In this document: piece after piece, positions 5,668 to 5,696 of the stretch | How positions within the stretch are numbered: the first letter of the stretch is position 1 | Layout of the letters: each line of letters opens with the position of its first letter | From: Bacteroidales bacterium | Lineage (GTDB): Bacteria; Bacteroidota; Bacteroidia; Bacteroidales; Paludibacteraceae | DNA: 5,696 bases | NCBI GenBank assembly: GCA_900769555.1 | Contig: CAAGHA010000155.1 | Coordinates: forward strand, 1 to 5,696 | Direction: 5' to 3' | Program-made: the position numbers and the translations under genes | The notes under the pieces: model-generated | What the model saw: only the letters and a program-made list of their open reading frames with translations | Told to the model about the DNA's origin: nothing | Databases searched by the model: none

Positions 5668-5696
5668 AGATCGGAAGAGCGTCGTGTAGGGAAAGA
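5668..5696. other. Illumina TruSeq adapter read-through (contamination)
   Basis: The last 29 bases begin AGATCGGAAGAGCGTCGTGT and finish AGGGAAAGA. This is identical to the reverse complement of the TruSeq Read 1 primer region, the sequence seen when read 2 runs through a short insert. It is not genomic DNA. Because the adapter begins with A, the exact junction could shift by a base. It should be trimmed before any annotation of the right end. Confidence 0.98.

Overview
The window reads as a chromosomal fragment from a low-GC Bacteroidota bacterium, most likely Bacteroidales. Four things support this: the gene order rimP-nusA-infB without the ylxR, rbfA and truB genes often found in other phyla; the absence of usable Shine-Dalgarno sequences before the main genes; a promoter ahead of rimP that matches the Bacteroidetes TTTG / TAnnTTTG pattern with a 19-nt spacer; and Bacteroidetes-type IF2 linker motifs (two VGKIDL boxes). 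No rRNA, tRNA or CRISPR array is visible.

Layout. Bases 1-69 encode the last 22 residues of what looks like an IS30-family transposase, so the left edge lies inside an insertion sequence. Bases 70-313 are non-coding and hold the IS end, a promoter (141-171) and, about 45 nt downstream of the inferred transcription start, an intrinsic terminator (199-222) that lies before rimP. The core is a tightly packed + strand operon: rimP (314-781), nusA (783-2057, 1-nt gap) and infB (2077-4893, 19-nt gap). It ends in a strong terminator whose stem begins inside the last infB codons and whose loop contains the infB stop codon. A 223-nt gap follows, with a second hairpin (5075-5102), then cvpA (5117-5608), whose stop codon overlaps (ATGA) the start of a gene fragment resembling DUF2461 proteins (5605-5667).

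The final 29 bases (5668-5696) are not biological. They match the Illumina TruSeq adapter and should be trimmed.

How it works together. RimP matures the 30S subunit, NusA governs pausing, termination and antitermination, and IF2 places initiator tRNA on the ribosome, so the operon couples transcription to translation. The most interesting regulatory idea is that the leader terminator upstream of rimP could be a feedback switch read by NusA itself, analogous to NusA autoregulation known in Bacillus subtilis. I see no sign of a wholly new system; the genes are conserved housekeeping genes, and the novelty lies in the leader and intergenic RNA structures and in the contig-end artefact.
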